Assembly: GCA_903914985.1 (NCBI GenBank)
Contig: CAIWRE010000513.1
Coordinates: 1-10,205 of the forward strand
Source of the DNA: an uncultured beta proteobacterium
Lineage (GTDB): Bacteria > Pseudomonadota > Gammaproteobacteria > Burkholderiales > Burkholderiaceae_C
Length of the DNA: 10,205 nt
Direction: 5' to 3'
Shown: positions 7,457-10,205 of the stretch, piece by piece
Layout of the letters: every line of letters starts with the position of its first letter
How positions within the stretch are numbered: the first letter of the stretch is position 1
The notes under the pieces: model-generated
Databases searched by the model: none
Seen by the model: the letters and a program-made list of their open reading frames with translations, nothing else
Told to the model about the DNA's origin: nothing
Translations under genes and position numbers: made by a program

Positions 7457-9747
7457 TTCCAGCGTTTGAGCAGCAAGGCATTGGCCATGACGCTGACCGA
7501 GCTCAGCGCCATCGCAGCACCCGCCAGCACCGGGTTCAGGTAGCCCAAAGCCGCCAGCGGAATACCCGCGACGTTGTAGAAAAAGGCCCAAAACAAGTTC
7601 TGACGAATCTTCGCCACCGTGCGGCGGGAAATGTCCAAGGCCGCAGCAACCAGGCGTGGCTCACCGCGCATCAGCGTGATGCCGGCCGCCTGCATGGCCA
7701 CGTCCGTGCCACCGCCACCGGTATTGGCCATCGCCATGCCCACATCGGCAGCAGCCAGCGCAGGCGCATCGTTCACACCGTCGCCCACCATCGCTACCGT
7801 GAATCGGGCAGGCACGCCCCCTTTGAGTGCGGTGATCTTGGCCGCCTTGTCGCCGGGTAACACTTCGGCCACCACCTCGTCGCTACCCACGCTCGCATCC
7901 ATGCCCAACCGGAGCGCCATGGCGCGGGCCGCGCCCCAGTTGTCGCCGGAGACCATGACAGCGCGTATGCCTAAAGCACGCAGCTGCGCAATCGCCTCTT
8001 TGGCACCGGGTTTAGGCTCGTCGGCAAAGGCCAGAAGGGCGCGCAGGGTCCACACGCCGTTTTCCAGGTGGGCCAGGGCCGAAACGCTGGCGCCTTCAAC
8101 CTCCAATTGCTTCGCCTGAGAGGCGTAAACGGCACCTTCAGACGAATCGAGGGCGGGCTGGGCTCGCAGCTCTTGCATCCAACGCAGACTGCCCAAGGCA
8201 TAACGCTCGCCCGCCACCAGGCCCTCCGTGCCGCGTCCGGACACAGATCGTGCATCGGACAAGGGTAAGAGCGCCATGCCCTGGCCCGAAGCGCGGGCCA
8301 CCACCGCATGCGCCAGCGGATGGTCGCTGCCGCTTTGGAGGCTGGCGCAGATTTGTAGCAAGGCAGGGTCCAAAACTGTTCCCGTGTTCTGTACTGCCCC
8401 AGAAGTCCCCTCCAGCGCAATCAAGGCAGTCAGCTGCGGCCGGCCCACCGTCAATGTGCCGGTCTTGTCAAAGGCCACCACGGTCACCTTGTGCGCCAAC
8501 TCCAAAGCCTGGGCATCTTTGATCAAAATGCCGTACTTGGCCGCCACACCCGTGCCCGCCATGATGGCCACCGGTGTGGCCAGGCCCAATGCACAGGGGC
8601 AGGCAATCACCAGCACCGCCACAGCGCGAATCAGCGCCAGCTCAAAACTGTGGCCGGTAAGCCACCACGCCAGCAGCGTTGCCACGGCCAGCAGAAGCAC
8701 CACCGGCACAAACACAGCACTCACCTGGTCCACCAAGCGCTGAATGGGGGCCTTGGCCGCTTGGGCGTCCTCCACCAAGCGGATGATGTTGGAGAGCATG
8801 GTCTGCGCGCCCACATGGGTGACCTGCACCAGCACCCGGCCTTCGCCGTTGATGGAGCCGCCGGTGACGCACCCCCCCCGCTCTTTTGCCACAGGCAAGG
8901 ACTCTCCCGTAAGCATGGACTCGTCCACCTGGGTGACACCCTCCGTCACCACGCCGTCCACAGCAAAGCGCTCTCCCGGCTTGACCACCAAGGTGTCACC
9001 GACCAACACCTCGGCCACGGGCACATCCACCTCCCCTTCAGGCCGCTGCAAATGGGCGCGTTCAGGTCGCAATGCATGCAAAGCACGAATGGCCGAGGTG
9101 GTCTGCCGCTTGGCCCGCGCCTCCAGCCACTTGCCCAACAGCACCAGGGTGATCACCAGCGCCGAGCCTTCGAAATACAAATGCACCATAGCCCCATCTG
9201 GGGCACTCAGCCACAACCACACGGACAGTGCCCAGCCCGCGGATGTGCCCAAAGACACCAGTAAATCCATATTGCCGCTGCCATTTTTCAGAGCATGCCA
9301 ACCGGCCACATAAAAGCGCGCACCCAGCACAAACTGCACCGGTGTGGCCAAAGCGAATTGCCACATCGCCGACAACATCCAGTGCTGGCCCAACGCATCC
9401 CCCAGCATGGGCAGCACCAGCGGCAAAGACAGCAACAAGCCCCAAGCCACCGGCGCAAATCCCGCCCAAGGACCCGCGTCCGGTGCATCCATGGCGGCCT
9501 GCGCTTCTTTGGGTTCGTAGCCGGCATCCCGCACCGCACGGCGCAACAGGGCCTCCATGCTGGCAGCCTGATCCGAGGCGACGGGAAAGGTCACGCGAGC
9601 CGATTCGGTGGCCAAATTCACCGCCGCGGTATGTACACCCGGTACCTTTTTAAGGGCTTTTTCGACCCGTCCCACGCACGAGGCGCAGGTCATGCCACCG
9701 ATACCAATATCCAAAGAGCATTCGGTCACGGGTGTGGGACGGGTCAT
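7447..9747 (-). CDS. copA: Cu(I)-translocating P1B-type ATPase CopA
   Basis: A 766-residue inner-membrane pump that exports Cu(I) using ATP. One N-terminal HMA domain (about 12-77) has GMTCASC with Cys21 and Cys24. The A-domain motif TGES is at 280-283. The transmembrane metal motif CPC is at 383-385. The phosphorylated Asp427 is in DKTGT. The nucleotide-domain pair His476-Pro477 is in SGSDHPLAH. GDGVND is at 655-660. Tyr724-Asn725 and Met746 with Ser749-Ser750 in the last two helices match the Cu(I) (P1B-1) signature rather than Zn/Cd/Pb pumps. A Gly-rich insertion (NTGGGG, 675-680) lies after GDGVND, where family members usually read short MGTGTD-like strings. ATG 9747 gives a normal N-terminus but lacks a clear ribosome binding site. 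In-frame starts at 9822 (ATG) and 9840 (GTG) would add 25 or 31 residues unlike the family. A divergent copZ-like gene faces it. Confidence 0.96.
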   Translation of the reverse strand: MTRPTPVTECSLDIGIGGMTCASCVGRVEKALKKVPGVHTAAVNLATESARVTFPVASDQAASMEALLRRAVRDAGYEPKEAQAAMDAPDAGPWAGFAPVAWGLLLSLPLVLPMLGDALGQHWMLSAMWQFALATPVQFVLGARFYVAGWHALKNGSGNMDLLVSLGTSAGWALSVWLWLSAPDGAMVHLYFEGSALVITLVLLGKWLEARAKRQTTSAIRALHALRPERAHLQRPEGEVDVPVAEVLVGDTLVVKPGERFAVDGVVTEGVTQVDESMLTGESLPVAKERGGCVTGGSINGEGRVLVQVTHVGAQTMLSNIIRLVEDAQAAKAPIQRLVDQVSAVFVPVVLLLAVATLLAWWLTGHSFELALIRAVAVLVIACPCALGLATPVAIMAGTGVAAKYGILIKDAQALELAHKVTVVAFDKTGTLTVGRPQLTALIALEGTSGAVQNTGTVLDPALLQICASLQSGSDHPLAHAVVARASGQGMALLPLSDARSVSGRGTEGLVAGERYALGSLRWMQELRAQPALDSSEGAVYASQAKQLEVEGASVSALAHLENGVWTLRALLAFADEPKPGAKEAIAQLRALGIRAVMVSGDNWGAARAMALRLGMDASVGSDEVVAEVLPGDKAAKITALKGGVPARFTVAMVGDGVNDAPALAAADVGMAMANTGGGGTDVAMQAAGITLMRGEPRLVAAALDISRRTVAKIRQNLFWAFFYNVAGIPLAALGYLNPVLAGAAMALSSVSVMANALLLKRWKGP

Positions 9748-9860
9748 GAATAAGTAAACTTTTTGATGGTGAGGGTTGAAAACAAAGGACCGTGGTGCAA
9801 ACTGCAGTTCAAGGCAAAACATCGACGCTTCAAGTCCCACTCCTTTAAAGAAGGCACACC
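9748..9860. promoter_or_regulatory. Divergent copA/copZ control region
   Basis: A 113-base gap between the divergent copper pump and copper chaperone genes. A perfect 10-base palindrome, AACTGCAGTT, lies at 9800-9809, near the centre. TTCAAG occurs at 9808-9813 and again at 9829-9834, 21 bases apart (two helical turns). TTGAAA at 9776-9781 resembles a plus-strand -35 box, but no good -10 follows at 16-18 bases. GAAGG at 9850-9854 is the ribosome binding site for copZ. The long dyad of CueR/MerR-type copper promoters (ACCTT...AAGGT around a long spacer) is not visible. If the copA start is really further upstream, part of this region is coding. Confidence 0.45.
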
Positions 9861-10058
9861 ATGGATCATCTTTTCACCGTCACCGGCATGACATGCGGAC
9901 ATTGCGAAAAAGCGGTCACCGCCGCCATTGTGCGCGTCGACCCACAAGCCAAAGTGGTCATCGACCGCAGTGCCAACAAAGTACAAGTGCACTCCGAAAA
10001 ATCCCATGACGCATTGGCGCATGCCATTGTCGAAGAGGGTTACACGGTCGCCCACTGA
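9861..10058 (+). CDS. copZ: CopZ-like heavy-metal-associated (HMA) copper chaperone
   Basis: A 65-residue soluble protein consisting of a single HMA (ferredoxin-like, beta-alpha-beta-beta-alpha-beta) domain. It opens FTVTGMTCGHCEKAV with metal ligands Cys12 and Cys15, and ends EEGYTVAH, the usual last strand with its aromatic residue. Such proteins bind Cu(I) in the cytoplasm and pass it to the HMA domain of a CopA pump, or sequester it. The partner gene copA lies divergently 113 bases away, which supports copper rather than mercury; no merA, merT or merR is seen. Its CxxC loop has His (CGHC), unlike the CASC of CopA. GAAGG at 9850-9854 lies six bases before the ATG. Length is normal for the family (about 65-70). 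The stop is seven bases from the stop of the convergent gene at the right edge. Confidence 0.93.
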   Translation: MDHLFTVTGMTCGHCEKAVTAAIVRVDPQAKVVIDRSANKVQVHSEKSHDALAHAIVEEGYTVAH

Positions 10059-10068
10059 TCTGGATCAG
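10055..10068. other. Small inverted repeat covering both stop codons of copZ and the rdgC-like gene
   Basis: CTGATC (10055-10060) and GATCAG (10063-10068) are perfect inverted copies around TG. The copZ TGA (10056-10058) and the TGA of the minus-strand gene (10067-10065) are the two arms, so the symmetry partly follows from two facing TGA codons. The loop is too tight and the stem too short for a good terminator. A second weak stem, CGGAG (10070-10074) with CTCCG (10082-10086), follows inside the next gene. Confidence 0.3.
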
Positions 10069-10205
10069 ACGGAGGAGCTTTCTCCGCCCAAAGCCTCCAA
10101 CAATGCTGGCAACACGCGGCGCAGCTCGCCGGTCGCGATGGCTATGTCGGCATCGAAATGGTCCTGGTCGCGGTCTGCGGCCGACGCAGGCGACTCGTCC
10201 GCCAC
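10065..10205 (-). CDS. rdgC: C-terminal fragment of a probable recombination-associated protein RdgC
   Basis: The minus-strand frame entering from the right edge stays open for 46 codons and ends at TGA 10067-10065. The tail reads FDADIAIATGELRRVLPALLEALGGE and then SSSV. The pattern FDAD, TGEL, LL(P) and ALGGE at the extreme C-terminus fits the end of RdgC proteins, which form rings around double-stranded DNA and modulate RecA. The full protein would be about 300 residues, so only some 15% is visible and no functional motif can be tested. Codon use is like the neighbouring genes. It converges on copZ with only six bases between the stops. If it is not RdgC, it is an unassigned protein end. 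Confidence 0.6.
   Translation of the reverse strand: MADESPASAADRDQDHFDADIAIATGELRRVLPALLEALGGESSSV

Noticed and set aside
9744..10055. 103-residue minus-strand frame opposite copZ.
   Set aside because: It is antisense to a clear HMA protein and across the control region, with no family features.
9861..10058. Mercury-resistance MerP or mercury module.
   Set aside because: No merR, merT or merA is nearby and there is no signal peptide as in MerP. The adjacent ATPase carries the Cu(I) signature.
1..10205. CRISPR arrays, IS elements, attachment sites, tRNA or rRNA genes, toxin-antitoxin or defence genes.
   Set aside because: No regularly spaced repeats, transposase or integrase motifs, cloverleaf-like sequences or defence domains were recognised on either strand.

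Overview
The window looks like a chromosomal segment of a betaproteobacterium, most likely Burkholderiales and probably Comamonadaceae (Rhodoferax, Polaromonas or Limnohabitans type). The reasons are a GC-rich composition (about 60% by eye), the wording of the RsmG and MnmG proteins, and YbfB-type transporter and copper ATPase sequences typical of that group. This is inference from recalled family sequences; no search was run. Coding density is high. No IS element, phage gene, CRISPR array, tRNA or rRNA is visible, and no gap without a gene exceeds about 160 bases.

Layout. (1) Positions 1-2390, minus strand: the RNA-modification pair mnmG-rsmG. MnmG modifies tRNA wobble uridine 34 and RsmG methylates G527 of 16S rRNA. 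The two genes overlap in a GTGA start/stop arrangement, and rsmG runs off the left edge. (2) Positions 2547-4975, plus strand: a class II aldolase/adducin-family protein followed 53 bases later by a GMC-family FAD oxidoreductase, probably one transcription unit. (3) Positions 4972-6180, minus strand: a 12-helix MFS transporter of the YbfB/YjiJ type, overlapping the GMC gene tail-to-tail by 4 bases. It is divergent from (4) an Old Yellow Enzyme type alkene reductase at 6292-7413, plus strand. (5) Positions 7447-10058: a copper module made of a P1B-1 ATPase (CopA, minus strand) and a divergent CopZ-like copper chaperone (plus strand), sharing a 113-base control region. (6) Positions 10065-10205, minus strand: the C-terminal end of what is probably rdgC.

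How the genes may work together. The two translation-fidelity genes form one unit. CopA and CopZ form a minimal copper-export unit: the small soluble HMA protein can hand Cu(I) to the membrane pump. The aldolase, GMC oxidoreductase, MFS and OYE genes between them look like accessory small-molecule metabolism and transport. No substrate can be assigned and no regulator gene is present in the window.

I found no convincing undescribed system. Points worth a second look are modest: a probable loss of the catalytic Glu in the aldolase-family protein, a tandem TTCCC(C)TA motif upstream of it, a G8 homopolymer and a glycine-rich hinge insertion in CopA, a dense hairpin over the copA stop codon, and a copA/copZ control region without a recognisable CueR box.
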